64,000 bases of DNA from positions 62,001 through 126,000 of the forward strand of contig JBAYSY010000001.1 of the NCBI GenBank assembly GCA_041675885.1, in the 5' to 3' direction. Made by a program: the position numbers and the translations under genes. The notes under the pieces are model-generated. The model was not told the DNA's origin, did no database searches, and saw only the letters and a program-made list of their open reading frames with translations. The stretch comes from JBAYSY01 sp041675885 (GTDB taxonomy: Bacteria > Pseudomonadota > Alphaproteobacteria > Rhodobacterales > Rhodobacteraceae). Below, piece by piece: positions 1 to 6,749 of the stretch (its first letter is position 1; every line of letters begins with the position of its first letter).

Positions 1-275
1 CAGCGCGGACCGTAAAGGTGGCGCATCCAGTTCTGGATGTGCCATGCCTCGTCGGAACGCCGCCCCCGGTAGCGCCGCGAGGGACGCGACGGGCCGGAGG
101 GCCGCGACGGGCGCGATCCGCGTGACGGCCTGCTGGCGCGCGAAAACCGGCTGACGCCGCTGGCCGATGCCGCCCCGAACCCGATCATCGCAGGCGCCAC
201 ATAGGCGGCACCCGCCGCAACCCCCAACCGCGCCAGCAACTTGCGGCGCGACAGTTTTTCCTCGCTCTTCGACAT
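1..275 (-). CDS. Tat-leader protein with Ser-Arg-Pro repeats, 3' end beyond window
   Basis: Partial gene running off the left edge; 91 codons are visible from an ATG at 275, preceded by a good Shine-Dalgarno (AAAGGAGAG). Residues about 9-40 form a twin-arginine-type signal (SRRKLL followed by a hydrophobic Ala/Gly stretch ending near ASASG). Residues about 41-67 are a low-complexity run of Ser-Arg-Pro units (SRPSRGSRPSRPSGPSRPSR), then RRYRGRRS and an acidic/aromatic stretch. The leader and repeats closely resemble those of the S8 protease upstream, so the two are probably exported together and co-regulated. No enzymatic domain is visible in this part. The family is not recognised; export through Tat is inferred. 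Confidence 0.75.
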   Translation of the reverse strand, partial: MSKSEEKLSRRKLLARLGVAAGAAYVAPAMIGFGAASASGVSRFSRASRPSRGSRPSRPSGPSRPSRRYRGRRSDEAWHIQNWMRHLYGPR

Positions 276-328
276 CCGGACTCTCCTTTGGCATCCGCCA
301 CACGCCGTTCGTGCGGCCATGCAGGGAT

Positions 329-355
329 AACGGGCGGGGACGCGGTTTAATCCCC
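329..355 (-). promoter_or_regulatory. Putative ECF sigma promoter of the Tat-leader gene
   Basis: On the minus strand the sequence reads GGGGATTAA, 14 nt, then CGTT, about 54 nt before the ATG at 275. The same arrangement occurs before the S8 protease gene and before the ECF sigma gene. The TAA of the -35-like element is the stop codon of the S8 gene. Assignment to the neighbouring sigma factor is inferred from the shared motif. Confidence 0.5.
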
Positions 356-1648
356 GGCCGCCGGAAAATAGCGCGCCGGGGTGGAATCGCAGCTTGACGG
401 GTCCGCGACAAGCCCGTGGCCGAACACCTCGTCGAACCCGGCCTCGCCCAGATCCCCGGCACAGGCGGCAAGCCGCGCGATGGCGGCTTCGGGCGGCGCG
501 TCCGGGTCGTTCAGCCGCTCGACCGCCAGCGCGGCGGTGACGAAGGGCGCGGCATAGGATGTGCCCGACCGCAGCCGCCCGCCCGAGATCGAGGCTGCGG
601 TCCACAGCCCGACCCCCGGCGCCGCAAAGCCGATATGCGGGCCACGGTTGGCCTGCCGGTAGGGCGCAAGGCGGCTGTCCACCGCCGTCACCGCCACCAC
701 CTGCGGCCATGCGGCGGGATAGGCCGGGGCCGCCCCCGGCCCGTTGTTTCCGGCAGCCGCGACCAGCGCCACGCCCTGCGCGGCGGCCTCGGTTACCAGC
801 CGTTCCAGCACCACATTGGCGGGGCCCGAGAACGACAGGTTGATCACCCCGACCCCCGCCGCCAGCAACAGATCGAGCGCATGGGCAAGGGCAAAGGCAT
901 CGGCGGCCTCGCCCGTCGCGTCGCGGTGGAACGCCTCGACGGCGACAAGCTCGGCCTCCGGCAGCAGGCCCGGCACGCGGCTGTCGGCACGCCCGATCAG
1001 CAGCGCGGCGATGGCGGTGCCGTGTTGTCGGCCCGCCGCGGCACGTCTGCCGAGATCCGCCTGCGTGACGACCAGCTTCTGCCCCGCCAGCGCCGCGTGA
1101 TCCACGTTGATTCCGGTGTCGATCATGCCGATCCGGGGCGCTGCCGCCACGCCACCGGCAAGCCCGGTCCAACCAAGCAGATCATGCGCGGCACAACCCT
1201 CCGCATCGCAGAGGAATTCATCGGGGCGGTAAAGGTGGTTGTCGTCGGCCAGCGCCCCGGGCAGCAGCGCGGCAAGCTCTGCAAGCGCCTGCGCGGGGCT
1301 GCGCCCCGGCGGCAGGCCAAGCCGCAGCAGCGCGCCGTCCAGTGCAAGGTTTTCCACCTGCGAAAGGATGCTGTATCCGGCCCCCGTCGCCGGGCCGGGC
1401 CCCACGCCCGCGGGCAGGAAGACCACGATCTCGGGCGGCGGTGCGGGTTGCGCCTGTCTGGCGGGCCGGGATGGCCGGGATGGGCGAGAGGGCCACGACG
1501 GGCGGGAAACGCCCGAGATGCCCGAGACACCAGAGGCCCGCGCCATCCCCAGCGGGGTCAGCAGCGGCGCGCTATAGGCCGCAGCCGCGCCCAGCCCCAT
1601 ACCGATCAGCAGCCTGCGCCGCGCCATGTCCGTCGGCATTCCCGCCAT
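347..1648 (-). CDS. Secreted S8 (subtilisin-like) serine peptidase
   Basis: A 433-residue protease. The catalytic triad is clear: Asp177 in GMIDTGI, His209 in GRQHGTAIA and Ser364 in SGTSYAAP. The oxyanion Asn is in AAAGNNG near 301. The N-terminus carries MARRRLLIGMGLG followed by an Ala-rich hydrophobic stretch, a Tat-like signal, then a Ser-Arg-Pro repeat (residues about 47-64) like that of the downstream gene. It probably acts in the periplasm or outside the cell. There is an alternative start at Met8, which gives a tighter signal peptide. It lies divergent from the ECF sigma/anti-sigma pair and has a matching promoter motif, so it is likely a sigma target. The substrate is unknown; processing of the neighbouring repeat protein or of the anti-sigma factor are both possible. 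Confidence 0.9.
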   Translation of the reverse strand: MAGMPTDMARRRLLIGMGLGAAAAYSAPLLTPLGMARASGVSGISGVSRPSWPSRPSRPSRPARQAQPAPPPEIVVFLPAGVGPGPATGAGYSILSQVENLALDGALLRLGLPPGRSPAQALAELAALLPGALADDNHLYRPDEFLCDAEGCAAHDLLGWTGLAGGVAAAPRIGMIDTGINVDHAALAGQKLVVTQADLGRRAAAGRQHGTAIAALLIGRADSRVPGLLPEAELVAVEAFHRDATGEAADAFALAHALDLLLAAGVGVINLSFSGPANVVLERLVTEAAAQGVALVAAAGNNGPGAAPAYPAAWPQVVAVTAVDSRLAPYRQANRGPHIGFAAPGVGLWTAASISGGRLRSGTSYAAPFVTAALAVERLNDPDAPPEAAIARLAACAGDLGEAGFDEVFGHGLVADPSSCDSTPARYFPAAGD

Positions 1649-1695
1649 GTTTCACCCCCTTGCGGCCGGGCGCCTCCGCGCAGGCCTGTTCAGGG

Positions 1696-1723
1696 AACGG
1701 CACCGGAGCCCGGTTTATTCCCC
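1696..1723 (-). promoter_or_regulatory. Putative ECF sigma promoter of the S8 peptidase gene
   Basis: The minus strand reads GGGGAATAA, 15 nt, CGTT, about 50 nt upstream of the S8 start at 1648. It aligns with the elements at 329-355 and 1751-1777. The -35-like GGAATAA and -10-like CGTT are the kind of elements used by many ECF sigma factors; the link to this sigma factor is inference. Confidence 0.5.
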
Positions 1724-1750
1724 CTGCATTGCAGATATAGTTCGCGGGCC

Positions 1751-1777
1751 GGGGATTAATCCCGGCTCATGAACGTT
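1751..1777 (+). promoter_or_regulatory. Putative autoregulated promoter of the ECF sigma gene
   Basis: GGGGATTAA at 1751-1759, 14 nt, CGTT at 1774-1777, 41 nt before the GTG start of the sigma gene. It matches the motifs upstream of the two Tat-leader genes, which suggests positive autoregulation. The -35-like half lies in a palindrome (GGGATTAATCCC). Confidence 0.5.
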
Positions 1778-1817
1778 CCAACACCACGACAAACACAACC
1801 CCAGGGCAAACACCACC

Positions 1818-2354
1818 GTGTCCGATGCGATCCGCGCCCAGATGATCCAGATCCTGCCGAGGCTGCGCTCCTTCGCGCGCAGCCTTGCCCGGGCGCCGGA
1901 TCAGGCCGACGACCTGGTGCAGCAGACCTGTGAAAAGGCGCTGCGCAACCTGCACGGTTTCACGCCCGGCACGCGGCTTGATTCCTGGATGTTCCGCATC
2001 ATGCGCAATACCTGGATCGACACCCGGCGCGCCCGGCGCGAGACGGTGCCGCTGGCCGATGGCCCCGGCGACGACGGACCGGGCGCGATCCTGACCGGCG
2101 AGGACGGCCGCAGAACGGTGCTGGCGCGGCTGCAACTGGCCGAGGTCCGCCGCGCCATCGCGCAGCTGCCCGAGGACCAGCGCAGCGTGCTGCTGCTCGT
2201 CTGCGTCGAGGGGATGCGCTATCGCGAGGTGGCCGGGGCGCTGGAAATTCCGTTGGGCACGGTGATGAGCCGCCTCGGCCGCGCCCGCGCCGCACTGGCC
2301 CGCGCGCTGGAGGGCGAGCCACAGGCACAGGACATGCCGGAGAAACGCAAATGA
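1818..2354 (+). CDS. ECF-type RNA polymerase sigma factor
   Basis: A 178-residue sigma-70-family factor with only regions 2 and 4, the ECF layout. Region 2 is at about 11-75 (DQADDLVQQTCEKAL and DSWMFRIMRNTWID). Region 4, with a helix-turn-helix, is at about 115-162 (YREVAGALEIPLGTVMSRL). Translation starts at GTG 1818. The stop overlaps the ATG of the anti-sigma gene (ATGA), so the two are translationally coupled and made in matched amounts. It sits divergent from the S8 protease gene and is preceded by the same promoter motif as the protease and the partial Tat-leader gene. It probably directs core polymerase to those promoters. The inducing stress is unknown. Confidence 0.92.
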   Translation: MSDAIRAQMIQILPRLRSFARSLARAPDQADDLVQQTCEKALRNLHGFTPGTRLDSWMFRIMRNTWIDTRRARRETVPLADGPGDDGPGAILTGEDGRRTVLARLQLAEVRRAIAQLPEDQRSVLLLVCVEGMRYREVAGALEIPLGTVMSRLGRARAALARALEGEPQAQDMPEKRK

Positions 2355-3058
2355 CCAGGGATGTAAGCGACGAAATGCTGATGGCGCTGGCGGACGGAGA
2401 GCTTTCCGCCGAGACCGAAGCGCAGCTTCTGGCCCGTATCGCCGCCGATCCCGATCTGGCGCGGCGCCACGCCGGGTTCGCCCTGACCCGCCGCGCGGTG
2501 CGGGAAGCCTGCCCCGCGGAACCGATACCCGAGGCGCTGATCCGCACGATTCTGGAGACACCGGCGGGCCTGGAACCCCCGGCGGAAAGGGGGGAAAACG
2601 TGATCCCCTTCCGCCCCCGGCGCGCTTTGCGGATGGCGCTTGCCGCGTCCCTGCTGCTTGCGGTGTCGGTGGGGGGATTCCTGACCGGGCGGGCGACGGG
2701 ACCGGCACCGCCGCAGGTGGCCGCAGGCCCCGTCGCCGCCGCACAGGCGCTTGCCGCGCTGCCCACGGGCGCCTCGGTGCCGCTGGGCGATGCGACGGCG
2801 CGGGTGCTGGGCAGTTTCGACACCGATCTCGGCCTTTGCCGCCTCGTTGCTCTGGAAGGGACGCAAGAGGAACAGCGCGCGATCCTTTGCCGCGACGGCA
2901 CGGAATGGACCCTCGCCTTCGCTACGGTAACCGGCGTGGCGGGCGGCTTCCGCCCCGCTTCGGATACAGGGACCGAAGCCATCGACCACGCCCTCGACAC
3001 GATCGGCGCCGGTGCAGCGATGACCGAGGCAGAGGAGGCGCGGGCGCTGGGGCTGTAG
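2351..3058 (+). CDS. Membrane-bound anti-sigma factor
   Basis: A 235-residue protein starting inside the sigma stop codon. The N-terminal ~60 residues (DEMLMALADGELSAE, then AARIAADPDLARRH-like helices) look like the cytoplasmic sigma-binding region of RskA/ChrR-type anti-sigma factors, but the zinc-binding His-x3-Cys-x2-Cys motif is absent. One membrane segment lies at about 93-113, and the remaining ~120 residues would be periplasmic. Its likely role is to hold the partner ECF factor at the membrane until a periplasmic signal, perhaps proteolysis, releases it. The function is inferred from position, topology and the N-terminal helices; sequence similarity to any named family is weak. Confidence 0.82.
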   Translation: MTRDVSDEMLMALADGELSAETEAQLLARIAADPDLARRHAGFALTRRAVREACPAEPIPEALIRTILETPAGLEPPAERGENVIPFRPRRALRMALAASLLLAVSVGGFLTGRATGPAPPQVAAGPVAAAQALAALPTGASVPLGDATARVLGSFDTDLGLCRLVALEGTQEEQRAILCRDGTEWTLAFATVTGVAGGFRPASDTGTEAIDHALDTIGAGAAMTEAEEARALGL

Positions 3059-3136
3059 CGGCCGCCCCGGCGCGGAACCCGACCCGCCTGCCGGCCCGCC
3101 TTGCCAATACCCCGGCGTCGGACTAGGCTGCACGCA

Positions 3137-3232
3137 ATACTCGTTGGGGTGCCCCGCAAGCCGGGGCTGAGAGGCGCAGGCCGACCCATCGAACCTGATC
3201 CGGATCATGCCGGCGGAGGGAACGGGTAGCTT
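3137..3232 (+). promoter_or_regulatory. TPP riboswitch (THI box)
   Basis: Contains the conserved thiamine-pyrophosphate aptamer blocks in order: GGGGTGCC near 3146, CTGAGAG at 3167-3173, ACCTGATCCGGATCATGCC at about 3193-3211, and GGCGGAGGGAA at about 3211-3222. It precedes thiF, thiY, tenA, thiZ and thiX, so it should repress the operon when TPP is abundant. The aptamer looks intact. Confidence 0.95.
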
Positions 3233-3241
3233 GACGGTGCA

Positions 3242-3297
3242 AGGCGGTATTCCGCCTGCAAGGCCCCCCGGAAATTTCGTCGGCAGAAGTGGGGGGC
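3242..3297 (+). promoter_or_regulatory. Probable riboswitch expression platform (Shine-Dalgarno-masking hairpins)
   Basis: Two hairpins follow the aptamer. One is AGGCGG-TATT-CCGCCT (3242-3257). The other pairs GCCCCCC (3263-3269) with GGGGGGC (3291-3297) across a 21-nt loop. The G run is the likely Shine-Dalgarno of the GTG at 3301, so the second stem would hide it. No T-run follows, so control of translation rather than termination is favoured. Confidence 0.55.
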
Positions 3298-3300
3298 GAC

Positions 3301-3432
3301 GTGACTGCAATTACCTTTTCCATCGCGGGCCCTGACAGCGGCAGCACTGGCCTTCCGGCCGGTCCCAGGGCATTTTCGGCGCCTGACCGCAAGCGGGCCT
3401 GCCTGCGCGAATGGCTGCGGGTAGCGGCATGA
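3301..3432 (+). pseudogene. Short remnant starting like ThiD (HMP kinase)
   Basis: A 43-codon reading frame from GTG 3301 to TGA 3432. Its first residues, VTAITFSIAGPDSGS, match the start of ThiD (ALTIAGSDSGGGAG-type phosphate-binding loop), but ThiD is about 260 residues. The following sequence does not continue as ThiD and ends in CLREWLRVAA, whose stop overlaps the thiF ATG. This fits an internal deletion that joined the 5' end of thiD to the 3' end of whatever gene used to precede thiF (thiE is common there). It sits directly behind the TPP riboswitch and could still be translated as a leader that couples to thiF. Confidence 0.6.
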
Positions 3433-4421
3433 ACCGCTACGCCCGCCAGATGACCCTGCCCGAGGTCGGCGCCGGGGGTCAGGCCGCCATTCGCGCCGCG
3501 CGCCTGCTTGTGGTGGGTGCGGGCGGGCTTGGCGTGCCGGTGGTGCAATATCTGGCCGGGGCGGGTGTCGGGCAGATCACGCTGGTCGATCCCGATCGCG
3601 TCGAGACCTCGAACCTGCACCGCCAGCCGATCTACGCGGCCCATATCGGGCGGCCCAAGGCGCAGGCGGCAGCGGATTTCGCCCGCGCGCTGAACCCGGA
3701 AACCCGCGTCATTCCGCATATCGACTGGCTGACGCCGGACAATGCGCCGGACCTCGTGGCCGATGCCGGTCTGGTGCTGGACTGCGCCGACAGTTTCGCG
3801 GTCAGCTATCTGTTGTCGGATTGCTGCATGGCGGCGGGAAAGCCGCTGATCTCGGCCTCGGTGCTGGGGATTTCGGGCTATGTCGGCGGGTTCTGCGGCG
3901 GCGCGCCAAGCTTGCGCGCGGTGTTTCCCGACCTGCCCGACAACCTTGCCACCTGCGAAACCGCGGGCGTGCTGGGGCCGGTGGTGGCGATGTTCGGCCT
4001 TGTTCAGGCGCAGATGGCGCTGGCACTGCTGATCGGGCTCAGGCCCTCGCCGCTCGGACAGTTGATCCGGCACCAGATGCAGGGCTTTCGCAGCACGGCG
4101 TTCCGCTTCGACGGCGCGCCGGAACCCGACGGCTCCTGCCACCGCTTCATCGCCAGGTCCGACCTGCGCGCCGATGATTTCGTGGTCGAACTGCGCGACG
4201 CGGCCGAGGCCCCCTGCCCCGCCGCACCCCATGCCCGCCGCCTCAGGGTCGAGGATTTCGGCCCCGGCGGCCCCCTCCCCGCCCCCGGGCAACGCGCGGT
4301 CTTCGCCTGCCGCTCGGGCCTGCGTTCATGGCGCGCCGCCGACCGGCTGCGCCCCCATTGGGGCGGCGAGATCGTCCTTCTGGCCGATCCGCCATCCGTT
4401 TCCACAGGAGAAAATCCATGA
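3429..4421 (+). CDS. thiF: ThiF/MoeB-family adenylyltransferase with rhodanese-like tail
   Basis: A 330-residue E1-like enzyme. The ATP-binding loop GAGGLG is at 30-35, VDPDRVETSNLHRQ is at about 53-66, the Asp motif LDCADSF is near 117, and the catalytic Cys176 is in ATCETAG. The C-terminus contains CRSGLRSWRAADRL with Cys284, like the active loop of a rhodanese domain, though the domain is short. ThiF adenylates the C-terminus of ThiS for thiazole synthesis; the rhodanese Cys could carry sulfur. ATG 3429 overlaps the stop of the thiD-like remnant, and its own stop overlaps thiY. No thiS or thiG is present here, so the partner carrier must be encoded elsewhere or the gene has another sulfur-transfer role. 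Confidence 0.85.
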   Translation: MNRYARQMTLPEVGAGGQAAIRAARLLVVGAGGLGVPVVQYLAGAGVGQITLVDPDRVETSNLHRQPIYAAHIGRPKAQAAADFARALNPETRVIPHIDWLTPDNAPDLVADAGLVLDCADSFAVSYLLSDCCMAAGKPLISASVLGISGYVGGFCGGAPSLRAVFPDLPDNLATCETAGVLGPVVAMFGLVQAQMALALLIGLRPSPLGQLIRHQMQGFRSTAFRFDGAPEPDGSCHRFIARSDLRADDFVVELRDAAEAPCPAAPHARRLRVEDFGPGGPLPAPGQRAVFACRSGLRSWRAADRLRPHWGGEIVLLADPPSVSTGENP

Positions 4422-5368
4422 TGACCAAACGCTTTGCCGCTGCGCTGGTGACGGGGCTGGCTTTGGCCGCACCGGCGATGGCGCAGGACAGGATGACACT
4501 GATCCTCGACTGGTTCGTCAATCCCGACCACGCGCCGATCATTCTGGCGCAGGAACTGGGCTATTTCACCGATGCCGGGCTGGAGGTCGAGATCATCGCC
4601 CCCGCCGACCCCACCGACCCGCCCAAGCAGGTTGCGGCCGGTCGTGCCGATCTGGCGATCAGCTATCAGCCGCAACTGCATCTGCAAGTGCATGAGGGGC
4701 TGCCGGTGGTGCGCGTCGGCACGCTGGTGTCAACGCCGCTGAACTGCCTGATGGTCGATGCCAACGGGCCGGTGCAGGAACTTGCCGACCTTGAAGGCCG
4801 CAAGATCGGCTATTCGGTTTCCGGCGTCGAGGAAGCGATGATGGCCGCCATGCTGCACAGCGCCGGGCTGAGCCTCGATGATGTCGAGATGATCAATGTC
4901 AACTGGTCGCTGACGCCCGCGCTGATGACCGGGCAGGTCGATGCGGTGATCGGTGCCTTTCGCAATTTCGAGCTGACGCAGATGCGGCTTGCCGGTGGCG
5001 ATGGCCGCTGTTTCTTTCCCGAGGAATCCGGCCTGCCCGCCTATGACGAGTTGATCTTCATCGCCAATGCCGGAAACCCCGACCTCGACCGCATCAACCG
5101 CTTTCTGGCCGCGGTCGAGCGCGGGGCGCATTACATGGTCAACCATCCCGACGCGGCTTTTGCCACCTTTTCCGCCACCTCGCCCGACCTGGACGATGAA
5201 CTGAACCGCCGCGCCTGGGCCGATACCATGCCGCGCTTTACCCATAGCCCGGCGGCGCTGGACCATGGCCGCTATGCGCGGTTCGAGACCTTCCTGCACG
5301 AGGCCGGCCTGACCTCTGGCATCCTGCCGGTTTCCGATCTGGCCATCGACCCGGAGGACCGGCAATGA
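4418..5368 (+). CDS. thiY: ABC transporter substrate-binding protein for thiamine pyrimidine (NMT1/THI5-like)
   Basis: A 316-residue periplasmic protein with a signal peptide of about 22 residues (AAPAMA cleavage) and the NMT1/THI5-like fold: LILDWFVNPDHAPIILAQ, then a GRADLAISY ligand-binding segment. ThiY proteins bind formylaminopyrimidine or hydroxymethylpyrimidine thiamine breakdown products. The ATG at 4418 has a good ribosome site (ACAGGAG) and overlaps the thiF stop by 4 nt; tenA follows with another 4-nt overlap. Its position in a TPP-riboswitch operon with thiX, thiZ and tenA makes the thiamine-precursor assignment strong. The exact ligand is inferred. Confidence 0.92.
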   Translation: MMTKRFAAALVTGLALAAPAMAQDRMTLILDWFVNPDHAPIILAQELGYFTDAGLEVEIIAPADPTDPPKQVAAGRADLAISYQPQLHLQVHEGLPVVRVGTLVSTPLNCLMVDANGPVQELADLEGRKIGYSVSGVEEAMMAAMLHSAGLSLDDVEMINVNWSLTPALMTGQVDAVIGAFRNFELTQMRLAGGDGRCFFPEESGLPAYDELIFIANAGNPDLDRINRFLAAVERGAHYMVNHPDAAFATFSATSPDLDDELNRRAWADTMPRFTHSPAALDHGRYARFETFLHEAGLTSGILPVSDLAIDPEDRQ

Positions 5369-6048
5369 CCCCAAACGTCCCCGATTACGGCCGCAGCTTC
5401 GGGCTCTGGCGCGCCCGTTGCCCCGGCCCCTGGCATGATTTCACCCATCACCCCTTTGTCGAGGGGCTGAAGGACGGCACCCTGCCCCGCGCCGCCTTCC
5501 TGAACTATCTGCGGCAGGACTACCTGTTCCTGATCCATTTTTCCCGCGCCTGGTCGCTGGCCGTGGTCAAGGCCGGCAATCTGGCCGAGATGCAGGCCGC
5601 CAGCGCCACCGTCCATGCGCTGCTGCATTTCGAAATGGCGCTGCATGTGCGGATCTGCGAGGGCGAGGGTATCGGCCGCGCGGAGCTTGAGGCCACCGAG
5701 GAGGCCCCCGCCAACATGGCCTATACCCGCTATGTGCTTGAGGCGGGCTATTCGGGCAATTTCCTCGACCTGCTGGCGGCGCTTGCGCCCTGCATCATGG
5801 GTTACGGCGAAATCGGCGCGCGGCTGCTGCGCGAGGCGGGCGATACCCCCTATCGCAACTGGATCGAGACCTATGGCGGCGACCAGTTCCAGACGCTGTG
5901 CCGCGATACCGGCGCGCTGATCGACCGCGCGGTGACGGACCGGCTGGGGCCGGTGCCGGAAACCCAGCCGCGCTGGCCCGCTCTGTGTCGGCACTTCGCC
6001 AACGCGACCCGGCTGGAAATCGGCTTCTGGGGGCTGGGGCAGCCATGA
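5365..6048 (+). CDS. tenA: TenA-family aminopyrimidine aminohydrolase (thiaminase II)
   Basis: A 227-residue TenA/PQQC-fold protein. Key residues of thiaminase II are visible: Asp52 in RQDYLF, the nucleophile Cys143 in APCIMGYGEIG, and Glu218 in TRLEIGFW near the C-terminus. The enzyme hydrolyses aminomethyl-pyrimidine derived from degraded thiamine to hydroxymethyl-pyrimidine, feeding the salvage branch of thiamine synthesis in the cytoplasm. It is translationally coupled to thiY and thiZ, so imported pyrimidine would be processed directly. Regulation is by the upstream TPP riboswitch. Confidence 0.93.
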   Translation: MTPNVPDYGRSFGLWRARCPGPWHDFTHHPFVEGLKDGTLPRAAFLNYLRQDYLFLIHFSRAWSLAVVKAGNLAEMQAASATVHALLHFEMALHVRICEGEGIGRAELEATEEAPANMAYTRYVLEAGYSGNFLDLLAALAPCIMGYGEIGARLLREAGDTPYRNWIETYGGDQFQTLCRDTGALIDRAVTDRLGPVPETQPRWPALCRHFANATRLEIGFWGLGQP

Positions 6049-6749
6049 CGCCGCTGGCGCTGGCGGGACAGGTGGTGCTGAACGGCCGGCCCCTGTTTCC
6101 GCCGATCCGGCTGGAACTGGCACCGGGGCGATGGACCGCGCTGCTGGGGCCGTCGGGTGTCGGCAAATCGACCCTGCTGCGGCTGATCGCCGGCCTGCCC
6201 ATCGGCGGCAGTTTCACCGGCCGGATCAGCGGCGCGCGTCCGGTCGCGCTGATGGCGCAGGATCCGGGGCTGCTGCCCTGGCTGACCGTGCGCCAGAACG
6301 CCGCCCTTGGCGCAAGGCTGCGCGGCGAGGCGGCCGACCCCGCCCGGCTCGATGCGATCCTTGCCCGCACCGGGCTGGCAGGTCACGCCGCCAGATACCC
6401 CGCCGCGCTGTCGGGCGGTCAGCGCCAGCGGGTGGCGCTGGCCCGCACATTGATGGAGGACCGCCCGCTGGTCCTGCTGGACGAGCCGTTCTCGGCGCTG
6501 GATGCGCGGATGCGGCTGGCCATGCAGGATCTGGCGGCGGAACTGCTGGCCGGGCGCATGGTGCTGATGGTGACGCATGACCCGGCCGAGGCCGCGCGTC
6601 TGGCGCATCGCATCTGCCTGCTGACCGAGGCCGGGCTGACCGCGCAGGCCGCACCCCATATCGCCGCGCCGCGCCCGCCTGCGCATCCCGAGGTGCTGGC
6701 CTGTCAGGGCGCGCTGCTGACCCGGCTGATCGAGGCCGCCCCGGCATGA
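6045..6749 (+). CDS. thiZ: ABC transporter ATPase for thiamine pyrimidine
   Basis: A 234-residue ATP-binding subunit. Walker A GPSGVGKST is at 35-43, the Q-loop is MAQDPGLLPW near 72, the signature LSGGQ is at 122-126, Walker B LVLLDEP is at about 142-148, and the H-loop His178 is in VTHDP. The length suits the nitrate/sulfonate/taurine-type ATPases that pair with NMT1-like binding proteins. ATG 6045 overlaps the tenA stop, and the gene overlaps thiX by 4 nt. It powers import of the ThiY ligand. Confidence 0.93.
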   Translation: MTPLALAGQVVLNGRPLFPPIRLELAPGRWTALLGPSGVGKSTLLRLIAGLPIGGSFTGRISGARPVALMAQDPGLLPWLTVRQNAALGARLRGEAADPARLDAILARTGLAGHAARYPAALSGGQRQRVALARTLMEDRPLVLLDEPFSALDARMRLAMQDLAAELLAGRMVLMVTHDPAEAARLAHRICLLTEAGLTAQAAPHIAAPRPPAHPEVLACQGALLTRLIEAAPA

